This document shows positions 43,059-53,200 of a stretch of 64,000 nucleotides of DNA, piece by piece. Position numbers and translations under genes: made by a program. A model generated the notes under the pieces. That model was not told the origin of the DNA, made no database searches, and saw only the letters and a program-made list of their open reading frames with translations. The stretch is from an uncultured Bacteroides sp. (GTDB lineage: Bacteria; Bacteroidota; Bacteroidia; Bacteroidales; Bacteroidaceae), in contig CASFPE010000030.1 of NCBI GenBank assembly GCA_949296575.1, positions 62,001 through 126,000 of the forward strand. Direction: 5' to 3'. The first letter of the stretch is position 1. Each line of letters begins with the position of its first letter.

Positions 43059-45623
43059 TCAAATAAACCAACGCACATAGCAGAAGTCTTGGCGATGAGG
43101 CAAATCGGGATGTTTCGGGAACATGCGGTATGCTACCTTGAAACTTCCCGCATTCTGCAAACTGTGCTTCACTTGGAAAGTATAAAGGTTACCTTCCCTT
43201 TTCACCAGACTGAACGGCTCCACGGAGTAAATGTGCTGCTTGCCCTCGTTGTTGGTATACATCGTCACCAATTCCAGCCCGATGGCATCATCCAATCCTT
43301 TTTCGTCGATGACGTAAGTGATGGTGTATTCTTTTCCGCTTTCAATCGTGCCGTTGCGCAATTCTTCCGGCTTTTCGCACGACACGACTTGGATATCGTT
43401 CCATTTCGACACGACTTCTTCTTTCCATGCAGCAATCTCCTTGGCCTTTGCATAATTGTTGGCAGCCAACATGTGGAAGCGTGTTGCCTCTTTCGTATAA
43501 AACTTGGAAAAATAATCGTCCAACTGCCGTTTCATGGTGTAATGCGGCGCAATGTGCGCAATGGAATTTTTGATGTATTTAATCCATCCTTCTGAATATC
43601 CTTTCGCATTGCGGGCATAATACAATGGCATGATTTCATTCTCCAGCATCGAATAGATGGTAGCCGCATCCAATTGGTCTTGATGCTCTTGGTTCTGATA
43701 CGTGCGTTTGTCGGTCAAAGCCCATCCCGCGCCTTCACGGTAGCCTTCCAGCCACCATCCATCCAGCACGGAGAAGTTCAACACGCCGTTCATCAACGCC
43801 TTTTCGCCCGATGTGCCGGATGCTTCGAGAGGACGGGTCGGCGTGTTCAGCCAAATATCCACCCCGCTCACCAGACGGCGCGCCAGATGCATGTCGTAAT
43901 TCTCCAAGAAGATAATCTTCCCAAGAAATTCCGGACGGCGCGACACCTCAATGATTTTCTTGATCAAGCCTTGCCCTGCCCCATCCTGCGGATGTGCCTT
44001 CCCGGCAAACAGGAACTGCACTGGATAGTTCGGGTTGTTCACAATCTTCGCCAAACGGTCAAGGTCGGTGAACAACAAGTGCGCACGTTTGTAAGTAGCA
44101 AACCGCCGTGCGAAACCAATCAGCAAAGCATTCGGGTTGATTTGTTCCATCAATGAAACAATGCGCGAGGGGTCGCCTTGGTTCTTCAGCCATGACTTGC
44201 TGAACTCTTTGCGGATGAAGTCCACCAATTTGTTTTTCATGGCCACACGCACTTTCCAAATTTCCTCGTCGGGCACCTTATAGATGGCTTCCCAAATGTT
44301 TTCATTAGACTGGTCGTACCAGAAATTCTCATTGAAATATTTCAGGTACAATTGCTTCCATTCCGTAGCACTCCAAGTAGGGAAATGCACACCATTGGTC
44401 ACATAGCCCACGTGGTTTTCTTCCGGGAAATAACCTTTCCAAATGGATGAGAACATCTCCTGCGACACTTTGCCGTGCAGCCAGCTAACGCCGTTCACCT
44501 CTTGGCAAGTGTTGCATGCGAATACCGACATGCAGAAGCGTTCGCCCTTGTCGCCCGGGTTGTTGCGCCCAAGGTTCATCAGGTCGTTCCACGTGATTCC
44601 CATCTTTTGCGGGTAGCCGCCCATGTATTTCCCGAACAAACCTTCGTCGAAATAATCATGCCCGGCAGGCACCGGCGTGTGTACCGTGTAGAGGGATGAT
44701 GCGCGAACCAGCTCGATGGCTTGGTTGAAGGTCAACCCTTCGGCCACATAATCGCAGATGCGTTGCACGTTGATCAGCGCGGCATGCCCTTCATTGCAGT
44801 GGTACACATCCTTTTTGATGCCCAAGCGCTTCAAGGTCAATATGCCGCCGATGCCCAGCAATATTTCTTGCTTCAGGCGGTTCTCCCAGTCGCCGCCGTA
44901 GAGCATGTGGGTGATGGGGCGGTCAAATTCGCTGTTCAGGTCGTTGTCCGTGTCCAACAGGTACAAAGGAATCCTTCCCACGTTCACCCTCCACACATTG
45001 GCATGAACATAATAATCCAAATACGGCACATCCACCACCAAGGGTTTTCCTTCTTCGTCCAACACCCGGTCGATGGGCAACTGCCCGAAGTTCTGCGCCT
45101 CGTAGTTGGCAATCTGCTGCCCGTCCATCGACAATGTTTGAGTGAAATAACCATAACGGTAAAGGAAACCGATGCCGCACATGTCGACATTGCTGTCGGA
45201 TGCTTCTTTCAAATAATCGCCGGCCAAGATGCCTAAACCGCCTGAATAAATTTTCAGGATATGGTTCAATCCATATTCCATGCTGAAATAAGCCACCGAA
45301 GGACGCTTCTTGTCCGGGGTGACATCCATATAATCGCGGAACTTCGAATAAACGTCGTTCATGCGGCGCAGCACCACCTTGTCTTTCGACAGTGCTTCCA
45401 GCTGTTCGTAGCTCATGCGCTCCAGCAGCAGCACCGGGTTTTGCTTCACTTCTTTCCACAATGCAGGGTCCAAATCCCGGAACAGTTCGGTTGCTTCGTA
45501 GTTCCACGACCACCACACGTTGCGGGCTATCTCCGACAGTTTCTGCAATTCTTCAGGAATCCGCGACTTCACCGCCACTTCCCTCCAATTCGGAGTATTG
45601 GAATTACTGATTTCAATCTTCAT
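43059..45623 (-). CDS. glgP: Alpha-glucan (glycogen) phosphorylase
   Basis: This enzyme releases glucose 1-phosphate from glycogen or maltodextrins. The 854-residue protein has the N-terminal DUF3417 domain ([20 protein letters not shown]). The catalytic domain shows [17 protein letters not shown] and [10 protein letters not shown]. The PLP-lysine segment is [20 protein letters not shown], with Glu in place of the usual Met before the Lys. This is the compact phosphorylase type. An extra 150-residue C-terminal region follows. It lies 34 bases downstream of glycogen synthase, so synthesis and breakdown are co-transcribed. Confidence 0.94.
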   Translation of the reverse strand: MKIEISNSNTPNWREVAVKSRIPEELQKLSEIARNVWWSWNYEATELFRDLDPALWKEVKQNPVLLLERMSYEQLEALSKDKVVLRRMNDVYSKFRDYMDVTPDKKRPSVAYFSMEYGLNHILKIYSGGLGILAGDYLKEASDSNVDMCGIGFLYRYGYFTQTLSMDGQQIANYEAQNFGQLPIDRVLDEEGKPLVVDVPYLDYYVHANVWRVNVGRIPLYLLDTDNDLNSEFDRPITHMLYGGDWENRLKQEILLGIGGILTLKRLGIKKDVYHCNEGHAALINVQRICDYVAEGLTFNQAIELVRASSLYTVHTPVPAGHDYFDEGLFGKYMGGYPQKMGITWNDLMNLGRNNPGDKGERFCMSVFACNTCQEVNGVSWLHGKVSQEMFSSIWKGYFPEENHVGYVTNGVHFPTWSATEWKQLYLKYFNENFWYDQSNENIWEAIYKVPDEEIWKVRVAMKNKLVDFIRKEFSKSWLKNQGDPSRIVSLMEQINPNALLIGFARRFATYKRAHLLFTDLDRLAKIVNNPNYPVQFLFAGKAHPQDGAGQGLIKKIIEVSRRPEFLGKIIFLENYDMHLARRLVSGVDIWLNTPTRPLEASGTSGEKALMNGVLNFSVLDGWWLEGYREGAGWALTDKRTYQNQEHQDQLDAATIYSMLENEIMPLYYARNAKGYSEGWIKYIKNSIAHIAPHYTMKRQLDDYFSKFYTKEATRFHMLAANNYAKAKEIAAWKEEVVSKWNDIQVVSCEKPEELRNGTIESGKEYTITYVIDEKGLDDAIGLELVTMYTNNEGKQHIYSVEPFSLVKREGNLYTFQVKHSLQNAGSFKVAYRMFPKHPDLPHRQDFCYVRWFI

Positions 45624-45657
45624 GACGTTTCAAATAATTTATGAATAATCTTTCCTT

Positions 45658-47319
45658 TTATTTCAATAAACGCTTCATGGCATTGCGCAAGGCAATGTCG
45701 TATGCTTCATAATAATATTGGATGAAATGTTTCCACAAGGCTTGTTCTGCCACCGCCGCCGCGCATTTGCGGGCTGCGTCCACCTCCTTTTGGCTTTTCG
45801 CCGAGAACACGGATATGGTGTCTTTGATGGCGTCTGCCACTTCTGAATAGTTGTAATCCGAACGATGGATGACTTCCACGCCCGTGTCGATGCCATGCTG
45901 CCCTTTCAAGGATTTCACCCAGAGGCCGAAGCCTGCCAGATCGGTCGTGATGGTCGGCACATGGAATGCCACGCTTTCCAGCGGCGTGTATCCCCAAGGT
46001 TCGTAATAAGATGCGTAGACGCTCATGTCGCATCCCAAAAGGATGTCGTAATATTCCTTGTTGAAGATGCCGTCTTTCCCGTCCAAATAGCAGGGGACGA
46101 AGATGACTTTCACACGGTCTTCCGCACGGTTGCCCATGTCCAAGTATTTCAACATGTCAAGCACCTGGTCGTGGCTCATGTTGTGCAGCCAATGCGTGAT
46201 GCACGGCACTTCCAATGGCGTGTCGAATGCTTTGCGGCTTTTCATGCGTTCCTGCAAGTCGGGGCGCGGCGCACCTACCCATCCCGGCACGCTGATGAAA
46301 GCCAAGACGGTTTTCTGCAAGTTGCGGTCGCGTTTCAAGCGGTTCAGCGATTCCAAGAACACGTCGATGCCCTTATTCTTGAATTCATAACGCCCGCTTG
46401 TGCCGACAATCAGCGTGTCGTCGCCCAAGTTCGTGCCTAACAACTTGTTGGCCACCGAGAGCATCAGCGAGCGTGCGCGTTTCCTTTTATTGGCAAACGC
46501 CTGCCCGCGCGGCACAAAATCGTCCTCGAAACCGTTCATCAGGATAACGTCCGGCTTTTTGTCCAGCAGTTCCTTGCATTCGTTGGCCGTGATTTGGCTC
46601 ACGGTGGTGAAGCAATCCACGTAGTGCGCCGTCTGCTTCTCAATGGAATGCTTGGACTGCATGTTCAGTTCGCCGGCCATCTGGTCGCCGTTGTATGCGA
46701 AAAGGTAATCGTAGAGCGGCTTGTTGTTGCCGGCAATGGAACGCCCGATGGAAGTGGCGTGCGTAGTGAATATGGTGGCAATCTCCGGCACATATGTCTG
46801 CACGTACAATGCCCCCAAGCCGGTCATCCATTCATGGGCTTGGTACACCACTTTGTCCGTCTCCGTCAGGTTGAAGCGGTAGAAGCTTTCCACCACCCGT
46901 CCGGCCGCGTAGGAGAACATGCTTGCTTCATCGTAGTCGCCGTAAGCATGCAGGGAATCCACTTGGTAGCGGTTCCATGCTTCGGTGTATATTTCGTTTT
47001 TCCTTTCATAAAAAGATTGGAAATCCACCAAAATGACAATCGGTTCGCCGGGGATGTTCCATCGTCCCACGCGCACCTTCAAATGGTCGTGTTCCGCCGC
47101 ATACCGTTTCCACACGGCGCACAGGTTGTATGATTCCATGAAAAGAGGGTTTTCCTTGCCCTGCCACACATCGGGCCCTATGAACAATATCCTGTCGCGA
47201 AATGCTTCTTGCAAAGTCTTGGCCCTTGTCGATAGTACGGTATATATCCCTCCTACTTTGTTGCACACCTCCCAACTTGCCTCGAAGATGTAATCGGGAG
47301 TCATCAAGTTTTTTATCAT
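45658..47319 (-). CDS. Glycogen synthase, GT3 (eukaryotic-like) family
   Basis: This 553-residue enzyme elongates alpha-1,4-glucan from an NDP-glucose donor. It begins MIKNLMTPDYIFEASWEVCN and continues KVGGIYTVLSTRAKTL, the GT3 opening, unlike the GT5 GlgA type. The motifs HEWMTGLGALYVQ and the GT-B C-terminal PWGYTPLESVAFHVPTITTD with its donor-binding Glu are present. The length fits bacterial GT3 proteins, which lack the long regulatory ends of eukaryotic ones. It is the first gene of a two-gene glycogen operon and has a perfect -7 box TACTTTTG 31 bases upstream. Confidence 0.93.
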   Translation of the reverse strand: MIKNLMTPDYIFEASWEVCNKVGGIYTVLSTRAKTLQEAFRDRILFIGPDVWQGKENPLFMESYNLCAVWKRYAAEHDHLKVRVGRWNIPGEPIVILVDFQSFYERKNEIYTEAWNRYQVDSLHAYGDYDEASMFSYAAGRVVESFYRFNLTETDKVVYQAHEWMTGLGALYVQTYVPEIATIFTTHATSIGRSIAGNNKPLYDYLFAYNGDQMAGELNMQSKHSIEKQTAHYVDCFTTVSQITANECKELLDKKPDVILMNGFEDDFVPRGQAFANKRKRARSLMLSVANKLLGTNLGDDTLIVGTSGRYEFKNKGIDVFLESLNRLKRDRNLQKTVLAFISVPGWVGAPRPDLQERMKSRKAFDTPLEVPCITHWLHNMSHDQVLDMLKYLDMGNRAEDRVKVIFVPCYLDGKDGIFNKEYYDILLGCDMSVYASYYEPWGYTPLESVAFHVPTITTDLAGFGLWVKSLKGQHGIDTGVEVIHRSDYNYSEVADAIKDTISVFSAKSQKEVDAARKCAAAVAEQALWKHFIQYYYEAYDIALRNAMKRLLK

Positions 47320-47349
47320 CTAAAATTCATTTGCATAGATAATCCGGCG

Positions 47350-47357
47350 CAAAAGTA
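47350..47357 (-). promoter_or_regulatory. Predicted promoter of the glycogen operon
   Basis: The minus strand reads TACTTTTG, a perfect TAnnTTTG match, 31 bases upstream of the glycogen synthase ATG. Confidence 0.55.
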
Positions 47358-47756
47358 CATCTTTTTGTTCAGAAAACAGCAGGCGGGAAAGAATTATTAT
47401 GAAAAAAACAACCACAAGCGGGCGGAGGGGAAGGCAGGAAGGCAAAGGGGCAAAAGGCATTGGTTCCAAAACAATTCCCGAAAACTCCGTAGAAGCCTCC
47501 ACTGCCCTCCCCGAATTTTACCTGAAAAATTCATGATTTTATTGGGAAAAATGGAAGAAGATCCCAGATGACGTTCCCCCGGAAACAACGGGTGCAGGGC
47601 ATGGAAGCAAGCGGCAACACAATGCCATCTGATATTAAACGGATGAAAAAAAGAAGAAAATAGATGATGAATACGGCACGCAATTACAAGCAATATATTA
47701 TTCCGTATTTGTCATAACGTATAAATGGAATAGAAAACAGTACGAACGATAACCGT
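47358..47756. other. Gene-free gap of about 400 bp
   Basis: I see no supported gene. The stretch holds a purine-rich region (47400-47460) and an AT-rich part (47515-47560, with aaaaattcatgattttattgggaaaaatgg) that loosely resembles the intergenic repeats at 25440-25520 and 54590-54610. It separates the glycogen operon from the hipBA island. Confidence 0.5.
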
Positions 47757-47900
47757 CAACAAACAACATTTTATCCAATGCAAATAGCATTTTATGAACA
47801 CAAAAGCATATAGCGCTTTTCTGTTCAAAAAATGGCTGTTATTGCAGGCTGAAAGCAGCAATTTCTTGGAAGGTTTATTGCCACATTCCAAGGTTTTGTC
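47757..47900. repeat. Direct repeat R1, downstream of hipA
   Basis: About 140 bases match R2 (49334-49480) in the same orientation, with small indels. The best block is gcttttctgttcaaaaaatg followed by gctgttattgcag in both copies; gcagcaatttcttg and gccacatt follow. R1 begins right after the hipA stop codon. It contains the same long inverted repeat as R2 (47786-47837, arms of about 22 bases), but its copy of the -7 box is damaged (TATTTGCA instead of TATCTTTG). Confidence 0.85.
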
Positions 47901-49004
47901 TTAAAGTCCAGCGTTCGGCCTCCAAGCAGCTACCACACTTTGCATCCTCTCAAAGCATTTTTCCGCCTCTTTCTTATCCAGCCCTGCCTTTGCCGCCACC
48001 GCAAAAAGGTCTTCTTTCGTTGGTTCAATGCTGTCATTGATGGAAGTCGTGCGAAACCCGTTTATCCCATCGCTGGGCAAGAGGTCGTATGCCGGTGCAA
48101 AATGCCAACCACCATCACGATAGATGAAAGCGAAGTTCTTGGCATGGTCGTCCTTATTGCCAATCAGATAATTAAACGCCATCAGCCGATAGACCTTCCA
48201 CAACTCAACGGCACTATGGGTCAAAGCGGCACACAGTTGAAAAACATGCATATAATCGATACTGGGCAGGCGATAGTCTGCTCCAACAAGCCCGGCAACG
48301 CTTACGACATGCAATCGCCCGTTTGGCGTGCGGTCAAAACGTTCCACGCCGAAATACTTGCCCTCAAACAGCCGCGTATCGGGCATCTCAATCCCGCATT
48401 TCTTGGCAAGAAGCGAATAATTGTATTCATCTATGCCCATCCGTTCAGGGTCATTCTTCGCACGGAACTTGACGAGCCATTCCTTTCCGCCATAATGAGT
48501 GAATATTTTCGGCCGGGCGCCACCCGGCGAGCCTCCTCTATATTGGAACTCCTCGATCCCTTCTCCCGTATAATCATCGCTGCCAAGAATCTGTTCGGCT
48601 TCTAATGCCAATTTCTCGAAATCTGCATACGTTTGCTTGGAAACAACGCTTTTGTCCGGGCGAAACTCCAATGCGCCACGCCCTGTCGAACCGACCAAAG
48701 CAAGGCGGTCAAGCAATGAAAGCGCATGCGGATTGATGCCATTCTGCTGCAAGTACCGATCAAGGATCAGCACCCCCCATCCATCCGGCAAGCAATCATC
48801 AAAAACACCAAAGCCCCCTTCAAATGGCCGTGGCTTGGCAATAAAGACACCGTTGCGCAACGGCAATTCAAACGGAGATATGGAGAATCCGGCATGAAGC
48901 CACCCTGCAAAATACTCGAATGCGCACAAACCCTCTCTCGTCAAAGCCAAACGACCGACCAAATTGCCATCATAAATGACCTCTATCTGCTTTACATTAT
49001 CCAT
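47901..49004 (-). CDS. hipA: HipA-type serine/threonine kinase toxin
   Basis: HipA kinases arrest growth by phosphorylating a translation factor; in E. coli the target is glutamyl-tRNA synthetase. The 367-residue protein has a HipA N-terminal region, the activation-loop motif RGGSPGGARPK (residues 156-166) and the ATP-binding Lys179 in WLVKF. The catalytic NKDDHAKN (283-290, base Asp285) and metal-binding Asp307 in APAYDLLP are present, so the kinase looks intact. It is somewhat shorter than E. coli HipA (440). The target in this organism is unknown. It overlaps hipB by 8 bases and ends at direct repeat R1. Confidence 0.92.
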   Translation of the reverse strand: MDNVKQIEVIYDGNLVGRLALTREGLCAFEYFAGWLHAGFSISPFELPLRNGVFIAKPRPFEGGFGVFDDCLPDGWGVLILDRYLQQNGINPHALSLLDRLALVGSTGRGALEFRPDKSVVSKQTYADFEKLALEAEQILGSDDYTGEGIEEFQYRGGSPGGARPKIFTHYGGKEWLVKFRAKNDPERMGIDEYNYSLLAKKCGIEMPDTRLFEGKYFGVERFDRTPNGRLHVVSVAGLVGADYRLPSIDYMHVFQLCAALTHSAVELWKVYRLMAFNYLIGNKDDHAKNFAFIYRDGGWHFAPAYDLLPSDGINGFRTTSINDSIEPTKEDLFAVAAKAGLDKKEAEKCFERMQSVVAAWRPNAGL

Positions 49005-49314
49005 TTATCTTCCCTCTTTTACGAGCAGGACTTTGCTCATTCAGCACATCATCAAGGGATTGGTATTGCTTCCGCGCAAACAGGGCATCAAATTCGGACA
49101 GCGCATCCAAGGCGAAACCTATCTGAAGCAATCCCTTCAATGAGATTTCTCCAACTTGTTCAAACCTGCGATAGGTGGCAAATTTGACCCCGGACCTTGC
49201 AGCCATTCCTTCCTGTGTCAAATTCAGTTCCAACCGCCTCTTTTTGACTCTTGCCGCAATTTGCAAAGCCACCTCTTTGGGATTAGAGAAATTAACCGCT
49301 ATCATATTATTCAT
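48997..49314 (-). CDS. hipB: HipB-type HTH antitoxin
   Basis: The 105-residue protein has a Cro/C1-type helix-turn-helix (VALQIAARVKKRRLELNLTQ, then EGMAARSGVKFATYRRFEQV) at about residues 14-65. It ends in a basic tail (ARKRGKING). It should bind its own promoter and neutralise HipA. It overlaps hipA by 8 bases, the usual antitoxin-first order. Its promoter and a long inverted repeat lie in direct repeat R2, 44-108 bases upstream. An ATG three codons later is an alternative start. Confidence 0.92.
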   Translation of the reverse strand: MNNMIAVNFSNPKEVALQIAARVKKRRLELNLTQEGMAARSGVKFATYRRFEQVGEISLKGLLQIGFALDALSEFDALFARKQYQSLDDVLNEQSPARKRGKING

Positions 49315-49333
49315 ATATGCAAAATTCGCCCAC

Positions 49334-49480
49334 CAACAAACAACATGTTATTCGACACAAAGATAGCCATTTTCTGAATACAAAAAGCATATAGCCCGCG
49401 CTTTTCTGTTCAAAAAATGGCTGTTATTGCAGAAGTGAAGCAGCAATTTCTTGAAAGGTTTGGTGCAAAAATACCCTGCC
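49334..49480. repeat. Direct repeat R2, upstream of hipB
   Basis: This is the second copy of the repeat seen at 47757-47900, same orientation, about 1577 bases away. It fills the space between hipB and the stop codon of the next gene (49494). It carries the intact hipBA promoter. The two copies bracket exactly the hipB-hipA pair. Confidence 0.85.
49358..49422 (-). promoter_or_regulatory. hipBA promoter with long inverted-repeat operator
   Basis: The minus strand reads TATCTTTG at 49358-49365, a perfect -7 box. Directly upstream, 49365-49422 form an inverted repeat with arms of about 23 bases (agccattttYtgaa, then caaaaagc or gaaaagc) and an 11-base spacer. The arms cover the -33 region, as expected for an autoregulatory HipB operator. 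Confidence 0.65.
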
Positions 49481-49493
49481 ACATTTTATGCGC

Positions 49494-49997
49494 TCATTCA
49501 GGTTTTTGATTGAGGGCTTGAATGGATTCCGAAAACTCAGTGATAATTTCGGAAAGATATGGATTATCATTCCTCAAAATAATGGTAGCGTAATTCACTA
49601 CCCCCTCTCTGTCCACAACAGTGGATGACATTGTAGTAAACAGAGATTTTCGGTTGTAAGCAGAAAACCAATATTCAAACGAACGGCTTCTGATGCCCTG
49701 TTTGTTATCACCCGTTTCACAAATATATAACAAGGTGGAATTATTGCAATTGAAAAACTCATCGACTATGGCCACAATCGTATCCCTCACTTTCCTGTCG
49801 CGCCTGGATTTGCGGTTATTTAGATTAGCCACAATCAACTGGTAAGATTCTTTAGACAACAACACATCATCTTCAATGAATCCTACGGAATAATGGACAC
49901 CTCCATCCGTAAAAAAATGAAAGAAGCCATCCTGTGTATTACACACAACAGGATAAGCAGCAACCCGGTTGATATGTTCCAACGAAAGAAGATTCAT
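49494..49997 (-). CDS. Uncharacterised protein (possibly DUF6169-like)
   Basis: The ATG at 49997 gives 167 residues; a GTG one codon earlier is also open. No signal peptide or membrane helix is visible, so it is probably cytosolic. The sequence has the segments FHFFTDGGVHYSVGFIEDDV and DTIVAIVDEFFNCNNSTLLY, then ICETGDNKQGIRSRSFEYWF. The last two suggest a compact alpha/beta domain. It reminds me of a Bacteroidota family called DUF6169, but I am not certain. Its start overlaps the stop codon of the 50-residue gene before it (TGATG), so the two are translated together. It ends next to the hipBA repeat R2. Confidence 0.7.
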   Translation of the reverse strand: MNLLSLEHINRVAAYPVVCNTQDGFFHFFTDGGVHYSVGFIEDDVLLSKESYQLIVANLNNRKSRRDRKVRDTIVAIVDEFFNCNNSTLLYICETGDNKQGIRSRSFEYWFSAYNRKSLFTTMSSTVVDREGVVNYATIILRNDNPYLSEIITEFSESIQALNQKPE

Positions 49998-50152
49998 CAC
50001 AATGCAAAAAATTTGTCTGCCTCCTTGCCGGTGCGTTTCTTATAAATCTCCTTCATTGACTTTTCCAATTGCTTGAGGCACTCACGTTTTTTCTTCTTAG
50101 CCGCCTCAAACTTAGCAACTGCTTCCTCATGAGTGATTTTTGCTTTTTCCAT
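49997..50152 (-). CDS. Small highly charged helical protein
   Basis: The ATG at 50152 gives 51 residues beginning MEKAKITHEEAVAKFEAAKK. Over a third of the residues are Lys, Glu or Arg, and the pattern predicts one long amphipathic helix or coiled coil (residues 5-45). A perfect -7 box TAACTTTG lies 21 bases upstream. The stop codon overlaps the next start by one base (TGATG). A small charged protein translationally coupled to a larger one is the layout of many toxin-antitoxin pairs, but nothing else here proves that. Confidence 0.65.
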   Translation of the reverse strand: MEKAKITHEEAVAKFEAAKKKKRECLKQLEKSMKEIYKKRTGKEADKFFAL

Positions 50153-50172
50153 GAAAGTCCAAGTATTTCCTG

Positions 50173-50180
50173 CAAAGTTA
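50173..50180 (-). promoter_or_regulatory. Predicted promoter of the two-gene unit
   Basis: The minus strand reads TAACTTTG, a perfect TAnnTTTG match, with a TTTG 18 bases farther upstream. Confidence 0.6.
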
Positions 50181-50225
50181 CAAAATATTATCAAACTTCA
50201 AACATTTATTGGTGAAGCCATAAAA

Positions 50226-50256
50226 TTCATGCCCCGCAACGAGTGCGGGGCATGAA
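50226..50256 (-). terminator. Terminator of the BspA-like gene
   Basis: A perfect 13-bp stem (ttcatgccccgca and complement) surrounds a 5-base loop. On the minus strand the stem runs into TTTTATGG. It starts 3 bases past the stop codon. Confidence 0.8.
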
Positions 50257-50259
50257 CCG

Positions 50260-53200
50260 TTATCTTGCCACCTTCATCACTTGCCGCTCCGTTCCGGCTT
50301 CTACATTGATGATATAGATGCCGCGAGGCAGGGCTTCCAATGAAAGCATTGTGGCATCCGCCGCGTGCATCACCCTTGCGCCGCTCTGCGCATACACGTT
50401 TATCGTGGCGGGAATATCGGTAATGATGGCATTGCCAGCATAGCGGGCAATGGATGCTTCGGAGGCATGGATGGGGGAAATGGATGCAGAAGGCAAATCT
50501 CCTTCAATATAAAGAAACTCGTTCCAATATTCAGCAGACTGGTAATTGTCCACTGCATCTGAGGGTACATGAAGTGTGGCGATGGAATAAATATCCTCAC
50601 AAAATGTATCTTTATCGATAACTGGAGGAATGGCTGCATAGCATGTGATATCTGTCAAACAATTAAAAACACTATAACCAAAGGCATAGCCTCCGATGGT
50701 TTTTAACGTGGAAGGCAAAGTAACACTTGCCAATGAAGAACAACTCGAAAATGCACTCTCACCTATACTCGTTACTCCTTCGGGAATGATAATGCTTTCC
50801 AGCAAGCCGCAACTACCGAAAGCATCCTCTCCGATTTCACGCAAAGTGGACGGCAAATGAATGTCCTTTAATTCCAAATCAAAACATGCTCGATAACCAA
50901 TACTCACAAGCCCTTCCGGCAGATCAAGTTTTGTTAGTCCTTTGCATGCCATGAATGCCCTTTCATCCAAAAACAGGATGGTTTCTGGAAGAACAATATC
51001 CGACAGAACAGATTCACCATAATAATTTTCATCATAAAATGCATCAATGCCAATACCATTCACCGTATATCCAATGCCTTCGTGTTGAATGATGGCAGGA
51101 ACAGCAACAGATGCCACACCCCATGGCCCAGTGAACACAACAGCCGTGTGATTGTATGGATTAAGAGCATAAGTAATGCCGTCCACCTCTGCCTTTTCAG
51201 AAAAATACATCCATTTATCGGCGGCACAATAAGCCGCTTCCGCCTCTGCCGGCACATGAAGACGGGCTTGAACATACGTTTGCTTATCAAAAGCATAAGC
51301 ATCAAGCACAGGCGGAATAAGCGCATAAGAAGTGACATCCGACAACTCACAACCGCTAAAAGCGCCACTGCCTACTTCTTGCAAGGTAGCAGGCAATGTG
51401 ACATCCCTTAACAACCAGCAACCAGAAAAAGCGCCATTGCTAATGCAACCCACCCCTTCCGGGACTGCAATGCTTTCAAATGCGCATCCAGAAAAAGCAT
51501 ACTCTCCGATTTCACACAAAGTGGAAGGCAAAGTAATATTGGCTAATAATGTGCAATCATGGAAAGCACTTTCTCCAATAACAACAATTCCCTCCGGGAT
51601 GACCACTGTTTCCAATATGTCGCATCCGAAAAAAGCATTGTCCCCGATGGCAGTAACAGGATAATTGTAGCCATCCATGTTCACTGTGGCATGAATACTG
51701 GCCGCAGTGATGTTCAAGTCTGCATCCACAACTGCGGCTGTCCGCGTTTCCTCATTGCGTGTATAAGCAATGCCGTCAATTGCCATGTAGCGATAGAAGT
51801 TGCTCCATCCGCTTGCTTGGCGGTAAGCATCCTCCGCTCCAACAGGCACAGAAAGGCTGACCCGTGCATACGTGATAGCATCAAATGAATCCTCACTAAT
51901 GGCCGGCGGAACAAAAGAATGGCTGGATACGCCCTCCAATGAACAATTAAAGAAGGCTTTTTCCCCGATAGTTTTTACCCCTTGCGGCAAATCGACCGCA
52001 GACAAAGATATGCAATCGTAAAAAGCATACATTCCGATGGTCTGCAGATTTTCAGGCAAGTTAATCTTTGACAGCAAAGGACAGCCACGGAAAGCAGCAA
52101 CGTCAATAATCTGCAAGCTTTCAGGAAGATTGACATTCCGCAACGATTCACAATAAGAGATGGCATGATCCCCAATAGCCGCCACGCCTTCAGGAATGGT
52201 AATGCTCGCCAACGATTTACATCTAAGGAATGTGTAAGTTTCAATGGTTTCCAAGCTTCCAGGCAGATTGACAATTTCCAGCGATTCGCAATACTGAAAT
52301 GCATAATTGCCGATACGGACTACATTGTTGGGAATGCTGACGCTTTGCAACGATGCACAACGATCAAATGCATTGTCTTCAATGCGAACTACAGGCACAT
52401 CTTCACCAGCGAAAGGAAGCGAAAGCACGATAACCGCCTTTGTGATGCCTTCCTCATAACCGGAAACGGAAGCAACCATGGCATCCGGGTCAATGGTGTA
52501 ATGCACATCATCCACAACCGGGTGCAACCAAAACTCTCTCCAGTATTGGTCTTTCTGGTAAGCTGCTTCTGCACCTTCCGGCACATGTACACTAATCTCT
52601 TTGTAATAAACACCGGCATAATCGACAAATGTTGAACGGCTGGCAGCAGGAGGAACAACAGCCTTACTGATAATTTCGTTCAAACCACTCTCACAAAGTC
52701 CTGCCCCGATGAATTGCAAGGTGGATGGAAGGGTAATGCTTTTCAACGCATCGCAATAATAAAAAGCCCAGTCGCTAATGGTCTGCAACCCTTCAGGCAA
52801 AATAACGCTTTGCAGGGAAGAACAAAAGCTAAAAGCCCGGTCGCCAATGGTCAGCAATCCTTCAGACAAGGTGACACTTTGCAAAGCAGAACAATATGAG
52901 AAAGCATAATCACCAATGGTTTGCACCCCTTCGGGCAGAATGACGCTTTGCAAGGAAGAACAATTAGCAAAAGCCTTTTCGCTGATGGCAACAACAGCAT
53001 ATTCCAAGCCTTCATGATGGATTGACTCAAGGACATGGGCATTGGCAAGTGCGCCTTCATACCCTACAACGGCAGCACTCATGGCTTCCGCATCCATGTT
53101 GTAAACAATGCCATCCACCGTTACCTTGTCAAAGAAGTTCGACCATCCAAAGGCTGACTGGTAGAGAACCCTTGTTCCGGCAGGCACAGTAAGGACTGCT

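Noticed and set aside
48726..49187. Plus-strand open frames opposite hipBA
   Set aside because: They are shadows of the hipA and hipB coding sequences with no promoter or family signature.
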